64,000 nucleotides of DNA from Xiphydria camelus. Taxonomy: Eukaryota; Arthropoda; Insecta; Hymenoptera; Xiphydriidae. The stretch is taken from positions 18,640,278-18,704,277 of the forward strand of contig OY783194.1 of NCBI GenBank assembly GCA_963678675.1. The letters are read 5' to 3'. The stretch's first letter is position 1, and every line of letters begins with the position of its first letter. Positions 33,390 to 43,964 of this stretch are shown here, piece after piece. The position numbers and the translations under genes are program-made. Below the pieces are notes generated by a model. That model was not told the DNA's origin. It searched no databases and saw nothing but the letters and a program-made list of their open reading frames with translations.

Positions 33390-34397
33390 TTAATACCTAC
33401 CTTCTGTCTCTTCAGCTGCTTCAGGCAGTGAGACTGGAAGTGGCTCATCTAGATCGCCTTCGTCTTCTGCATCATAACTATCGTCGATGTTGGAGCACGA
33501 CCCTTCACACTGCTGACACAGTTTTGTGCAGAATAGTCCTGCGCGCTTACACCCACACCGACCTTGGCAACCTGTCTTGCATTTGCAAGATATAAGCTGG
33601 AGAAGCCTCTCGGGAGCCGGAGGTTTCGTTGTGGTAATGGGAACCAACCCATTTTTTGTCAATTTCCAACCCCACTTTTCTGGATCCAAGTAGTTTCCCA
33701 TCCACTGCTGTACCTGATGAAAAACCCTGAAGGCGTGTTGTTGAGCAGCAGCTTCAGTGGGAGGTAAGGACGCTGTGTTTGCTGATGCCTTGTAGGTTGA
33801 TGTCAAGTATTGCTTGTACCTCAGTTTGTTGAGTGTTATGGTTGGGGGGGTTGGATTAACGTTATAAAGGGCAACCAGAAATTTGTCATTAGCAGCTGTT
33901 ATTTCATTTGGATGAGCTGAAGGATTACTGAAGTTCGTAACATATGATTCCAGATCCGGATTTTTGGTAAGGGTCTTGACAAATTTAATCTTGCCTTGGT
34001 TGAATAACGCGGACGTAGAGTCGCAACCACTCATTGCATGGAGAAAGAGCATGTGGTTGGCAACACTCTTCTGAACTGCAGTTTCTGCTTGGTAGAGAAG
34101 CTGAGGTGATTTGCTTCTTCCTGGTTTGAGAAAATACACATTGGGGGAAGTTTTGAGACCCACCATTATAACCAGGTCAACATCTTCTCCAAAAATTGCG
34201 ACACTTTTGTGAGCCGAAGCCATAGATTCTGCTGTTCGAACTATCAATGTATCTGCATCATCTGCTGCCTGTTTCGAAACGATTCCACGTTCGTTGCATT
34301 TTCTCATCAGCATGTTGATTAGCCTATCCTTGTTTTTCGCATTTGATAAAAAATTTGCTTGAGAAACTGATGGTGTCATGGTGCTCGTAAATTGCAA
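33390..34397 (-). CDS. Academ-like protein, C-terminal part: FEN1/XPG-type nuclease core and CXC-like domain
   Basis: 335 codons. It continues the nuclease begun in the upstream frame. DDADTLIV (about residues 46-53), FGEDVDLVIMV (69-79) and LHAMSGCDSTSALF (119-132) correspond in order and spacing to the helix acidic pair, the T/SxDxD and the GCDxx blocks of FEN1/XPG nucleases, which bind two catalytic metals. A helical LPPTEAAAQQHAFRVFHQVQ-type segment follows, then WGWKLTKNGLVPI. About residues 269-303 form a Cys-rich domain (CKCKTGCQGRCGCKRAGLFC) resembling a CXC/CRC DNA-binding motif. An acidic tail ends it. The frame overlaps the upstream one by 22 bases; the Met at 34397 is probably not the original start. 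Confidence 0.75.
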   Translation of the reverse strand: MQFTSTMTPSVSQANFLSNAKNKDRLINMLMRKCNERGIVSKQAADDADTLIVRTAESMASAHKSVAIFGEDVDLVIMVGLKTSPNVYFLKPGRSKSPQLLYQAETAVQKSVANHMLFLHAMSGCDSTSALFNQGKIKFVKTLTKNPDLESYVTNFSNPSAHPNEITAANDKFLVALYNVNPTPPTITLNKLRYKQYLTSTYKASANTASLPPTEAAAQQHAFRVFHQVQQWMGNYLDPEKWGWKLTKNGLVPITTTKPPAPERLLQLISCKCKTGCQGRCGCKRAGLFCTKLCQQCEGSCSNIDDSYDAEDEGDLDEPLPVSLPEAAEETEGRY

Positions 34398-37300
34398 TTC
34401 TCGGACTGCTTTTTAGTCGACCTTCTCAAGCGTTCCATGGACTTGGTACTCTTACGTTCATACGAGTACCCATCGAACACAATTGTCGCATTTTGATTGT
34501 ACTTACTTCGTACATAATGGATATATGATTCGCAAATTTCTTCAAATGTATGACCACTCGACCATACCATTCTGTGCAATAAAAAGCCTCCATCAATCAC
34601 ATATACTGTACTGCTGTCCAATTGCGTCGTGCTTGGAAGAGGTGTAAATGCTTTGTACAAAGCAGACTTTGCCCCTTTTCGCATTCCAGTCTCATCGAAT
34701 AAAGATAAGGGATATGGAGTCAATTCGTAGGTTAAGAAACCTTCTAGTTCTTCCTCTGACTGCTTGGCGACAACCATCCTTTGAAACAGAGTGTCTGGCT
34801 TTATGACCACGGGATGGTTATTAATGATGATGGAAGAGCTGATGGTTGCGAGAGGCAGCACTCGATCGGCCCGTTTAAACTTGACGCCTATGAAGTTATT
34901 GCCAACAATTCGTTTGATACCCTTGGTTCCCACTTCCCTGGACAAGTGACAATTGATTTTATGATCTCCTACAAGCCCAGTGCTGATTGATATTAGTTCT
35001 GAGTTTTCGGGGAACGGTGGATGTTGTCGAAACCATTCCAACATATTTTTGGTGCAATTGTTGTCAAGATTTCTTCTTGCATCACGGCTGTCCGCATGCT
35101 GATCGGTCGTTCCAAAGTCCACACCGCAAAAATCCTCAATTGCATTTGCGACATGCTGGAGCGAACTCATTCCCAACGTCCATCTTGCCAAGATGCCTTC
35201 ACTGAATCCGCGTGCTCTACTTAACCCTCCTTCAACTTTCATATGCTTCATGAGCTTCTGTTCAATACACATATCGCTCCATGTTCCGCTCCAGCATTTA
35301 TTAGTACGTCGAATAGTGAAACCCCCTTTGAAAGTGAATGCTTGAAATTCCTCAGGTGACATGGACTGCTCTAATGTGAGCATATCTTGCAAGTACAAAT
35401 GCGCGCACTTAGCATATAGGTAGTGCCCGCTGGCATGGAAATATGGTAGCATTTCGTATATGACTTGGAGGTGTAGTTTCCAATTGCCCATTCGCTCAGA
35501 TTCAATGAATTTCAAGATTAATGTTACCATTTGGAAATACTCAATCCACAACTTCGAAGTGGGGCCTAAATTGGCAAGACATTGAAGTTGGGTTTCGAAT
35601 TGATTGAAAATTTCTTTTCCGCAATCCCTCTCATGTGCATCCAATAGCTCACTTCGATCCCCACTGTACAAAAGTTGCACAACATCCAACTGTAACATTG
35701 AAGACAAGTCTAGCGACTCCATTATGACCATACCAAGAGCTCGGAAAGCCAACGTGTGTCCTCTGATGGCCCTGGTATAGGCATGACCTGTCATAATCTT
35801 TTCAGTGCTATTGACTGCGTAGACGATGTGGAATAGTTCCGACAGACCACTACCTTCCATAATATATCCCACAGCTCCCATGAAAGACATAAGTAAGTGA
35901 AACCCACCTAATCGTACGACCACGTGCTGTAGCTCAGGGTCTCCTACACGACTTGCTAGCACATCTCGCGCCTTGAGGTACAGGGGTTGATCGAAGGTGA
36001 CGAAAGTTGTTTGCTGCCCCAAGGAATGTGTATTTTCAGCTGCAGAGAGCAATGATGTGTATATCGTATCGTATTCCCCAGGAGGTGCATTTATAAAAGG
36101 CTGGCATTCTATAAATGTTGTTTGGTAAGGAATTTCTTTCGTTACTTCCTCCATAAAACCATTCCATCCAGAAACTCCTGGAAGATTTTTAGATTTGCTG
36201 TACAGCCACAGCAGAAGTGGCACTGATGGAACTATGGTGTCTGTATCGGGAAACGAGGTACTTAGGTCATTGATGGGAATAGCGGCTAAGCCGAGATCAT
36301 TGTTTCGTTCAAATTGTTTCAGTGGTACAGCTCCTAAATTTCCAACGATTTGTGCTGATGGTATGTTTTTTAGTCGTGCAACCTTCTGACTGGGAACAAC
36401 AGCACTTTTTGGGGTAATACAGCGGATACTTCCTATTGTGTGGAATGTGTTTCGACCATCCAGTGTTTGAATATTGAAATCTGCGTTGTCATATACCATC
36501 TGACAAAATACTTGTTGATTAACAGCCAGAGGAGGACGCATGATTGATGACACTTCAAATCGAGTTGCTTCATTGTATGAGCAACAAAACCCCATGGAAG
36601 ATAAAACATCTACTAATTTGCGGGAACCGAATTTTTTATAAAGAAATGCTGCTAAGCCGACTTGAAGAGGAGAAAGAAATGATGCAGGTCGCACAGTACT
36701 AATGATGCTATGCGCAATGGCTACTGATTTTTTCTTCCATTTCTGCTGATCCCCACGTTTTTTATAGAGCACTACCGCGTCCATGAAAGTTCGAAGAGTC
36801 TCAGGAATAAGATCTTCAGTTTTATCTAGAAATCTTTCTGGAGAAGGATATTCAGTTACATTATATACTTGCGATCTTATGTCTTCCACAATTACGGCAG
36901 CGGCTGCCTCAACTAGAGAACGCTTTTTTTCTTTTTCTGGCAGCTTCTGAGTATTTTCATACCAGGACTTATTAATTATTTTGTATCCAGTGCCTTTCAA
37001 ACATACAACGTAAGGTTTGCTGGTTGTAATCAAAATATCCTCGCCGTACTTATGAAGGAGGTGCCTTCTAATTGTGTTCGGATGCGGATGAAAATCACCT
37101 TCAATCTGTTGCATCAATTCTTCCATTGTGAATTGACATTTTTCGATATTTTTTTCTAAAAAACAGTAAACTGCTTGCATGGCATCGTCTACCTCGCCTA
37201 ATGGCGGTCTCCCAGCTTCATGTGAAGTCCGTGGGGGCTGATGCAAAGTTTTCATGCACAGAAAATGGTACTGTGCATCAACTGTTACCAAGTCATTAAC

Positions 37301-37789
37301 TGGCTCTACACGTTGAACTATGCTTTGCCCAAATTCATCATATCGGTTTCTCGCAAGTGTAAGCACATTTTCTCTAATGGCTAGTTTCCTCACAGGGTAC
37401 ACCAAATTGCGTTTAGAGGGAGGTTTTTTCACTTGTTTCTCGGCATAGTCTAGAGGCACCTCCTGTGCACACAAAAAACAGTGATTTTTAAATGAAAAGT
37501 AAGGGACACTTGAACGCAGCGGTATTGATCTAGGATTCACTTGAGGCTTCTTCAAAAACGCAGCAATAGACTTTTCTGTCGTGTAATTTTTCCTACATTT
37601 GTCATGAACTTTAATTTCGGTGTTCCGCTTAAAAATTTCAATTTTACCATCCTGCCTTTTTCCACTGGCTTCAATAAATGATTTCAATCCCCTTTCTTTC
37701 ACAACACTCGTTTGTGTCCCATCTTCTAACACTTTGTCACAAATCACACATTCCGATTGAGACATTTTGCACACGTCACATAATAACAC
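34376..37789 (-). CDS. Academ-like large protein, N-terminal and central part
   Basis: An open frame of 1137 codons. The likelier start is the second Met (37768, MSQSECVICDKVLEDG). N-terminal Cys/His pairs (CVICDK about residues 15-20, VHDKCRKNYT about 60-69, HCFLCAQE about 99-106) suggest zinc binding. A central region of unknown fold includes TFVTFDQPLYLKARDVLASR, GGFHLLMSFMGAVGYIMEGS and MLPYFHASGHYLYAKCAHLY, a signature I know from a large family of unannotated transposon proteins in invertebrates. The end starts a FEN1/XPG fold: VYVIDGGFLLHRMVW (Asp about 1066) and ATIVFDGYSYERK (Asp about 1106). The frame then closes at 34376, while the rest of the nuclease continues in the overlapping frame. 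Confidence 0.8.
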   Translation of the reverse strand: MLLCDVCKMSQSECVICDKVLEDGTQTSVVKERGLKSFIEASGKRQDGKIEIFKRNTEIKVHDKCRKNYTTEKSIAAFLKKPQVNPRSIPLRSSVPYFSFKNHCFLCAQEVPLDYAEKQVKKPPSKRNLVYPVRKLAIRENVLTLARNRYDEFGQSIVQRVEPVNDLVTVDAQYHFLCMKTLHQPPRTSHEAGRPPLGEVDDAMQAVYCFLEKNIEKCQFTMEELMQQIEGDFHPHPNTIRRHLLHKYGEDILITTSKPYVVCLKGTGYKIINKSWYENTQKLPEKEKKRSLVEAAAAVIVEDIRSQVYNVTEYPSPERFLDKTEDLIPETLRTFMDAVVLYKKRGDQQKWKKKSVAIAHSIISTVRPASFLSPLQVGLAAFLYKKFGSRKLVDVLSSMGFCCSYNEATRFEVSSIMRPPLAVNQQVFCQMVYDNADFNIQTLDGRNTFHTIGSIRCITPKSAVVPSQKVARLKNIPSAQIVGNLGAVPLKQFERNNDLGLAAIPINDLSTSFPDTDTIVPSVPLLLWLYSKSKNLPGVSGWNGFMEEVTKEIPYQTTFIECQPFINAPPGEYDTIYTSLLSAAENTHSLGQQTTFVTFDQPLYLKARDVLASRVGDPELQHVVVRLGGFHLLMSFMGAVGYIMEGSGLSELFHIVYAVNSTEKIMTGHAYTRAIRGHTLAFRALGMVIMESLDLSSMLQLDVVQLLYSGDRSELLDAHERDCGKEIFNQFETQLQCLANLGPTSKLWIEYFQMVTLILKFIESERMGNWKLHLQVIYEMLPYFHASGHYLYAKCAHLYLQDMLTLEQSMSPEEFQAFTFKGGFTIRRTNKCWSGTWSDMCIEQKLMKHMKVEGGLSRARGFSEGILARWTLGMSSLQHVANAIEDFCGVDFGTTDQHADSRDARRNLDNNCTKNMLEWFRQHPPFPENSELISISTGLVGDHKINCHLSREVGTKGIKRIVGNNFIGVKFKRADRVLPLATISSSIIINNHPVVIKPDTLFQRMVVAKQSEEELEGFLTYELTPYPLSLFDETGMRKGAKSALYKAFTPLPSTTQLDSSTVYVIDGGFLLHRMVWSSGHTFEEICESYIHYVRSKYNQNATIVFDGYSYERKSTKSMERLRRSTKKQSENCNLRAP

Positions 37790-38279
37790 AAACTACATAA
37801 ATCGCACTGAAAACTGAACAGTAGTGTAGGATCAATCCAGTTTGCGGAATACCAGGTGTAACTTTTAACCAAGTATTTATTTATCTATAAGGTATCAATA
37901 AGAATTACACTTCGAGCCTTACTCGTCCGCTCTCGGCTTTCCACTGCCTCACTCATTCGACTCCCTCTAATTTCTTTCATTCATTCACTCTCTTTATCTA
38001 CCATGCATACCTCTCACTTACTCTTATCAGCTCTCAATCAAACCTTTCTTTCATTACGGGTGTCCATGCTCTGCAATGCACCGCGCAGTCACCCAATACT
38101 CTCGCATAAACAGTCGAAAGGAACCACGTTCCGCCTTACAGCGCATCACGCAGCCACTTAATACCTTCGAATAAACGCTCGCAGTCACGCTTCACTCTTT
38201 GCCTAAACATTTCTAATTGCCCACCAAAGCATTCATTCTTTCTTTTAATTACACACTGCGATTCTACAGTAGACTCACC

Positions 38280-38691
38280 TGAGCGTGTAGACGTAAATGT
38301 CAGTTTTTTACGCAGTTTTTTGCAAGTTTCTAGAGAGAAATCATGGACTTTACTAATTTTAATTCATCATGGTCGATCTTCGCTAATGCATACGTACGTT
38401 TCATCTAGCAATTTGCGAAGTAGCCGCACATGAGAAAACTTGTTTCTCTGCAGAAGCCAGGATCGAGACCATTTTGATCGTATTTTACGATTAAGTTGTT
38501 TATTTCTTTGCTTCTTCCTTGGTAGGCAAATTGCAAAAACTGACCAGAGAAGAACTTCTTCCATGACTGCGACGCGTAAACTGAAAACTGTAAATGTCTA
38601 TGTCCAAAACTGTTGTGTGTGGACGGCAATCAGAAAACTGTACGTTTTAGAACTGCACAGGTAAATCGTTGTAAAAACTGTGTGTGTAGAC
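38280..38691 (-). mobile_element. Possible PIF/Harbinger-like fragment inside the Academ-like element
   Basis: The right end (minus strand agcggggtctacacacacag from 38695) with an adjacent TTA looks like a Harbinger terminus. A minus-strand frame from 38564 starts MEEVLLWSVFAICL and contains RSWLLQRNKFSHVRLLRKLL, reminiscent of the N-terminus of Harbinger transposases. The opposite end near 38280 is poorly matched. A low-confidence nested insertion. Confidence 0.35.
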
Positions 38692-39129
38692 CCCGCTTTA
38701 GGTCGGCCTGCAAACAATGGCGGTGCTGTCACGTTTTAGAGAGCTCTTTCCCGTGAAATAAAGTTTTTTGTTCACAACTTGTATATTTCTCGATTTGTAA
38801 GAGGTGGGACTGGGTGTTTTTGTAAAAGTACCAAAAAATCGTTTTTTTAGCGAGCTCTAGCGTCGTTACCGCTTGTTAGAAAATCAAAGATGACCAGTGC
38901 ATTTTATAGGAAATTTTATTTACTTTAATTTTGTATAGAACACTCATCTTCAAAAAACGTACAGTTTTTGAGATATAAGCAAAAAACTGAAAAAAGTGCT
39001 GAAAAATTCAGATTTTTTGCATTTTTGGCTATGAAGCCGACCTCCTACAAGGCAGCAAACTATAAATTCGGATTCAGCAGCCCCAAAAACATATAAAACC
39101 GTCGAGAAAAAAACTTCCGCAATTTTGTT

Positions 39130-39433
39130 ACCAAATCGGCAGTTTTAAACACGCATTTACTAGATTAAATAGCTTAATTTCAAAAATGTAGTAACTATAT
39201 TAAACTGTTAGTGGCTACCGTATGCAGGTAGCCACTCAATTCCGCTTACAAAATTCCACGACTTTTCTCGGTTTTTCAGTTGAGTGGCCAACATGGTATG
39301 AATAAATGTTTGCTAATTACAAAATTCTGTTATACCAAATACGGGAACTAGCTAAAGTACACAATTGTGAGAATTTAATTAAAAGGTACTAATGAAACAC
39401 TATACTTTTCTCGCATATAGAGGGTTTTAAATG
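39130..39433 (-). other. Short intronic spacer
   Basis: Non-coding sequence between the Academ-like element and the next mariner. Nothing recognised. Confidence 0.5.
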
Positions 39434-39544
39434 TACGAGGGCAGAGTGAAAAGTCCGATACTTTTCTATTGGGTTGTTCTAACCAACGCCGTTCGTGAAC
39501 AACTCATTGTTCGCTACCAAGTTTTAAATGGCAAATTAAAGTGA

Positions 39545-40505
39545 GCATTTTCGCTATATTTTGCTTGTTTACTTTCGAAAAGGCAAAAATGCCGTGCAAG
39601 CTCGGAAAAAATGGTGTGATGTTTAAGGTGAAGACTCTCTAACTGAACGACAGTGCCAGCATTGGTTCGCTCGTTTTCGTTCTGGAGATTTTAACCTCAA
39701 AGATGCACCACGCTCTGGGCGTCTAACTGCTATCGATGACGAGAAAATAAAAGCAATGATCGAAGCCAACCGGCATAGCACGACGCGAGAGATAGCAGAA
39801 AAACTCAACATATCCAATTCAACCGTTTCCTTGCATTTACAACAGCTCGGATACGTAAGCAAGCTTGATTTTTGGGTTCCTCACGAGTTGCAAGACATTC
39901 ATCTCTCTAAACGAATTAACATCTACGATTCATTGCTGAAACGTAACAAAAATGACCCATTTTTTAAGCGAATCATAACAGGTGATGAAAAGTGGATTGT
40001 TTTTGATAATGTCGTGCGAAAACGATCGTGGCGCAAGCGAGATGAGCCGGCACAATCAACACCAAAAGCTGATATTTATTAATACGTTAGCTGCCATGAC
40101 ACCCGACACTTGGGTTTCAATACACGTGGTCCAATACGGGCAGTGTCATTTGGACAGTTAACGTGTTAAAAGAAAGTTTTGGTGTCTGTTTGGTGGGATT
40201 ATAAAGGTATTACCACACCCACCCCTCTTTGGTCACTTGCCAAAAATTTTTGGAGCTAAACTGGAAAGTAATACCTCATCCACCGTATAGAGTAGATGGT
40301 AGTGGGATCGCGAATGTCTGCCACATCTACCTCATTCACCGGATTTGGCTCCCTGCGACTTCTTTCTCTTCCCAGACTTGACAAAATGGCTGGATGGATA
40401 GAAATTCTCATCAAACGAAGATGTCATCGCCGCAGTAGGGGGCTACTTTACAAACCTTGGGGCGCACCACCATTTACTAGAGAAGCATCGGACTTTTCAC
40501 TCTGC
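39545..40505 (+). pseudogene. mariner transposase, frameshifted
   Basis: The N-terminal HTH begins in one frame and, after a shift near 39630, reads ERQCQHWFARFRSGDFNLKD and DEKIKAMIEANRHSTTREIA. First catalytic block: IITGDEKWIVFDNVVRKRSW (about 39975-40030). The MITE at 40083-40165 interrupts next. Coding resumes as KKVLVSVWWDYKGI. The second Asp block is deleted (about 40210-40270). The third is present as LPHSPDLAPCDFFLFPDLTK (about 40330-40385). Inactive. Confidence 0.82.
40083..40165. mobile_element. 83-bp TTAA-flanked MITE inside the mariner
   Basis: TTAA at 40079-40082 and 40166-40169. Ends tacgttagctgcc and cacgttaactgtcc (inverted) are related to the element at 42003. Mariner coding sequence continues in the same frame on both sides once it is subtracted. 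Confidence 0.85.
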
Positions 40506-40685
40506 CCTCACATATTACCATATATATTTAAAGCTCTAATCGATCGCCAGGGATGACTATAGTCATCTAGGCGTTATACAGGGTACCAATTCCCCTTTTC
40601 GGTATAACGGTTCGTTATAGGGTTTTTTGTCATTAAGAAATATTTGATAATACTGTTAGCACAATTTAACGGTTATACCTTCAAT

Positions 40686-40971
40686 TTTTAAGGTAATACT
40701 TATGTTGCCTGTAGTAGTTTAAAATTAATTTAACTTAACTAGGTAATTATCAGGCCAAACAACAACAACAATCACTCCACGTCTGACGTTTCGGTTCCTC
40801 TTCGAACCCTCTTAGAGACATAATGACCCACAGATGCTTGAAAATTCTCTATTTATATCTCTAACAACCGTTATCCCCTCCCTTCCCTACTTATATTACT
40901 TTCTTCTTCTCAAACCATTAACAATAATAACCCATTTGACCTGATAATTACCTAGTTAAGTTAATTTAGTT
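40686..40971. mobile_element. 286-bp insertion with 13-bp direct repeats
   Basis: ttataccttcaat flanks both sides (40673-40685 and 40972-40984). Inside, aacttaactaggtaattatc (about 40731) and its inverse (about 40941) form short inverted ends. The stretch tctgacgtttcgg next to a ggttc/gaacc hairpin lies near 40790. A 13-bp duplication suggests a retroposon. Class not determined. Confidence 0.6.
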
Positions 40972-40984
40972 TTATACCTTCAAT

Positions 40985-41998
40985 CGCTTCACCGAGATTA
41001 CTGATAAACCATTAATTTCTAGAAAATCGCTATTATGCGCATTTATTACATTCGGTTAGCACAACCCAGCACAATTTGCAGAACTTTGAAATTTGTTTCT
41101 GATCGGAAATTATTCCATAAACTATGTATTCTACATGAGGTACGTGAATGGTTGTAACAAAGGGAGAGAGTGCGCGAAGATGATATATTAAAAAATTCTA
41201 TTAGCGAATAAGTTCGAAAATACTAATCTCCACTTTTTTCACTAAATTTGTAATTTAAAATATTTTTAACGTATACACAGTAAGTACGACAATTTTCAGA
41301 TATGTAGAAAATAGTCACATTTCAAGGGTGTCTGATTTTACGTGGAATTGGTCATGAATGGGAAATATATTTTTATCAAAGCCAAATGTAACAGTTTAGC
41401 TCTCAATTAAAAAAAAAAAACGATAATTTGTGATTCTTTCCATATAAATTATTCAAATGAATTGGTATACAATTCCCATGCATTGGACATAAAATACTGT
41501 AGATTTTCATTTTCTAATGATTTAAATACGGTCAAAAATTTTAGTGATATCAATGTTTAAAAGAAAAATAAGAGAATATAATTACCTCATGATTTGGAGA
41601 AAAATGAATCTGTAACTCGATAAAATTATTGTACCCATAGACTTGATTTTTAGAGTATTTTTGGAAATGTTTATTTTTAGGTGCCTGAAGTGATATGGAA
41701 TCCCTCTTATATAAACTATTTACTTTAGATTGATCTCCAATATAGTTAAACAATTCTAGGTAAAGGAATCTTCCAAAATGGAGATGTGAAGTTAAGAAAT
41801 GGATCTCGAACAGCTATCTTACACTTAAAAATAAAACGAGATATAGAAAAACTCTACCGAGAAAAGACGTATACATCTAAAAACTGGCTAGTATATAGGC
41901 TTTACCAAATCTCATGTATTTAGCTTCGTCATCAAGATAGCCGTCTAAGACACTGTTTTCAATTTTTTACATAAATCCCCACTTCGATAAACTCAATT
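40985..41998 (-). other. Giant Sara intron, nothing recognised
   Basis: AT-rich, no motif-bearing frames or clear repeats. Confidence 0.5.
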
Positions 41999-42002
41999 TT
42001 AA

Positions 42003-42164
42003 CACGTTGACTGTCCCCATAAGGAATTTTTTCCATCCCACGACGTCCAAAAATGAAATCAGCATGCATACGGTAATGCAATGGCAAATGAATCACATAT
42101 GTCTCATGGACGTACAGCGACGTTTCTGTATGAATCATATGTGACTCATGGGACAGTCAACGTG
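42003..42164. mobile_element. 162-bp TTAA-flanked MITE
   Basis: Ends cacgttgactgtccc are inverted, with TTAA at 41999-42002 and 42165-42168. It contains further short palindromes (catatgtctcatgg / tcatatgtgactcatg). Related to the 83-bp element at 40083. Confidence 0.9.
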
Positions 42165-42168
42165 TTAA

Positions 42169-43964
42169 TTTCTCGAATTTTACTACACTATGAATCGAAC
42201 TATATTTTTGTAAACTTTTAACTATTAAAAATGATTTCGTTTGAAAAACTGGTCAATCACGGATAATGCCTAAGTTGTTCATTAAAAACTTTTACGGAGC
42301 CAAAAAACGATCTCTGCTATATTCCTAAAAAATTTGTTATGGAATTTTAATAACCGCAAATAGCCATGATGTCTAAGCATTTCACTAGCAATAAGATCAG
42401 ATACTAATATGAATGTTAACTTCATGGTAAGGAAATGAGTAATTTTGAGAGCAACCAAAATAATAATGGTATCATAGCACACATTAATGATTGGTCAAAC
42501 ATCAATAATGTCAAGATGGATATAATATTAAAAAGATGGATATATCGCAAATGTATTTTTATAGTGTTACAGTTTAAAGAAAAATAAATTTGAAGAATTA
42601 GTGGAAAATTATTTGTGAGCTTAAAAAGAAATATTTACTAAACGAATAAATATAATCTGGTTTCTTGAGTATGCCATTTTAGAAATACATATACGATATA
42701 TCTCTTGCAATTTCCCAAGCTGCTTTCGTATTGTTATCGTTAAAAGTGTGTGTGAAAGAAATATAATCTTTTTATACCAAAATTATGTTATTGTACACAG
42801 TAACATTAATACGTTACAAACTCAATGTATCAGTGCGTAATGGATCGGATATGTGATTATATGAAGATCTAACGTAATGTTTTCATAATGTCTAAATTAT
42901 TTTCTAGGTACAGTAGAGATCCAGGGGAGTTGGTCATGCTTTTTTAAAGGTGTAGTTTTGGCAAATTTAGATGTAAAATATAGTGATTTTCAATGTATAA
43001 TCGCTAATAATTTAAAAATCAATATTTTATAATTTTAGATGAAATTATAAATTATAATGTAATATAAGATTAAAATGAAAAAATCATACTGCCAATCAAA
43101 AGTTTCCAGACACCCTTGGAACGTTTTCCAATCTTAAGAATTCGCCTTCGATCTTGACGAAACTCGGCAGATTTGAAATTTATCAAAAAATGAGACTAAT
43201 AATTTGTACAGCTATGCAAATTTATTTAAGATGGTGAACCAATCCTCTAAAACATATTTCAAGCAAAATAAGATGCAACGAAATTTTTGACGCAAACGTT
43301 CTTAAATTTAAAAAATAATATTTATCTAAAAGATATTATCGTATCTCACTTCACTTTTTAAATTTCTAACTTGAATAAATCGCTCTTTAAAAGTTTATAT
43401 ATAATACTTAAAGCTATCTTACGGAGTCAGACACAACCAAATCGTTTAAATGAAAGTGTGTTAATTTTAAAAACTAAAAATCACTCTCGTGTGTAAACTT
43501 TTATTGCATCTCACTTCGTTTAAAAAATCGCTTTGAAGAAATCAAATTTCGGTAGTGTGTTATACTGGAAACGAAACAAGATAGAATAAAAGCTTTTAGA
43601 TAAAAATCCTTTGATTAAAAAAATTAAACAACTCTTGCATCAAAGCTTTTATTGCACTTAGCATCACTTAAAGGTTGTTTAACGTAGGTAAAATTTTGAA
43701 TGAGGCCATATCTTTAAGGGGTCCATCCAAGTTGATTTAGAATCTAGTCTGATCGTCACGCACTTTGTGACTGAAATGCGAAGTTAATCACGTGGGATTT
43801 AAATTAGCGCAAAGGCGTGGAGAAAGAATATCATTACACCAGTACCGGTAATTTGATGATCCCTTTTCTACCCCTCTGCCAACAACATATCTACCTTCTA
43901 GCGATAAAATTGGAAACTGCTTAGCTCGCCAGGAACAACTTACTTATGTCAGTCGCAAAGGACC
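42169..43964 (-). other. Giant Sara intron, nothing recognised
   Basis: AT-rich, without coding signal or clear element boundaries. Confidence 0.5.

Larger units (their letters stand above)
32408..39129 (-). mobile_element. 6.7-kb Academ-like DNA transposon with long TIRs
   Basis: Inverted repeats of about 290 bp (32408-32695 and 38845-39129) start aacaaaattgcggaag. They share gctgaatccgaatttatag and aggaggtcggcttcatagcc blocks. ACCAA flanks both sides (32403-32407 and 39130-39134) and is the likely target duplication. Inside is one long protein gene on the minus strand, now in two overlapping frames (33390-37789). The combination of long TIRs, a large non-DDE-looking protein, and a FEN1/XPG-type nuclease at its end fits the Academ superfamily (AcademX type) as I know it. 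The superfamily name is an inference. Confidence 0.75.
39436..40510 (+). mobile_element. mariner element (parent family of the MITE at 14748)
   Basis: The left end cgagggcagagtgaaaagtc follows TA (39434-39435). The right end is an inverted copy finishing at about 40510. The flanking TA on the right is not preserved. It contains a decayed transposase and an 83-bp TTAA MITE. Confidence 0.85.

Noticed and set aside
37800..38280. CT-rich region as a separate gene or promoter
   Set aside because: It is the subterminal region upstream of the Academ-like ORF. It has pyrimidine bias but no coding signal, and the promoter cannot be placed.
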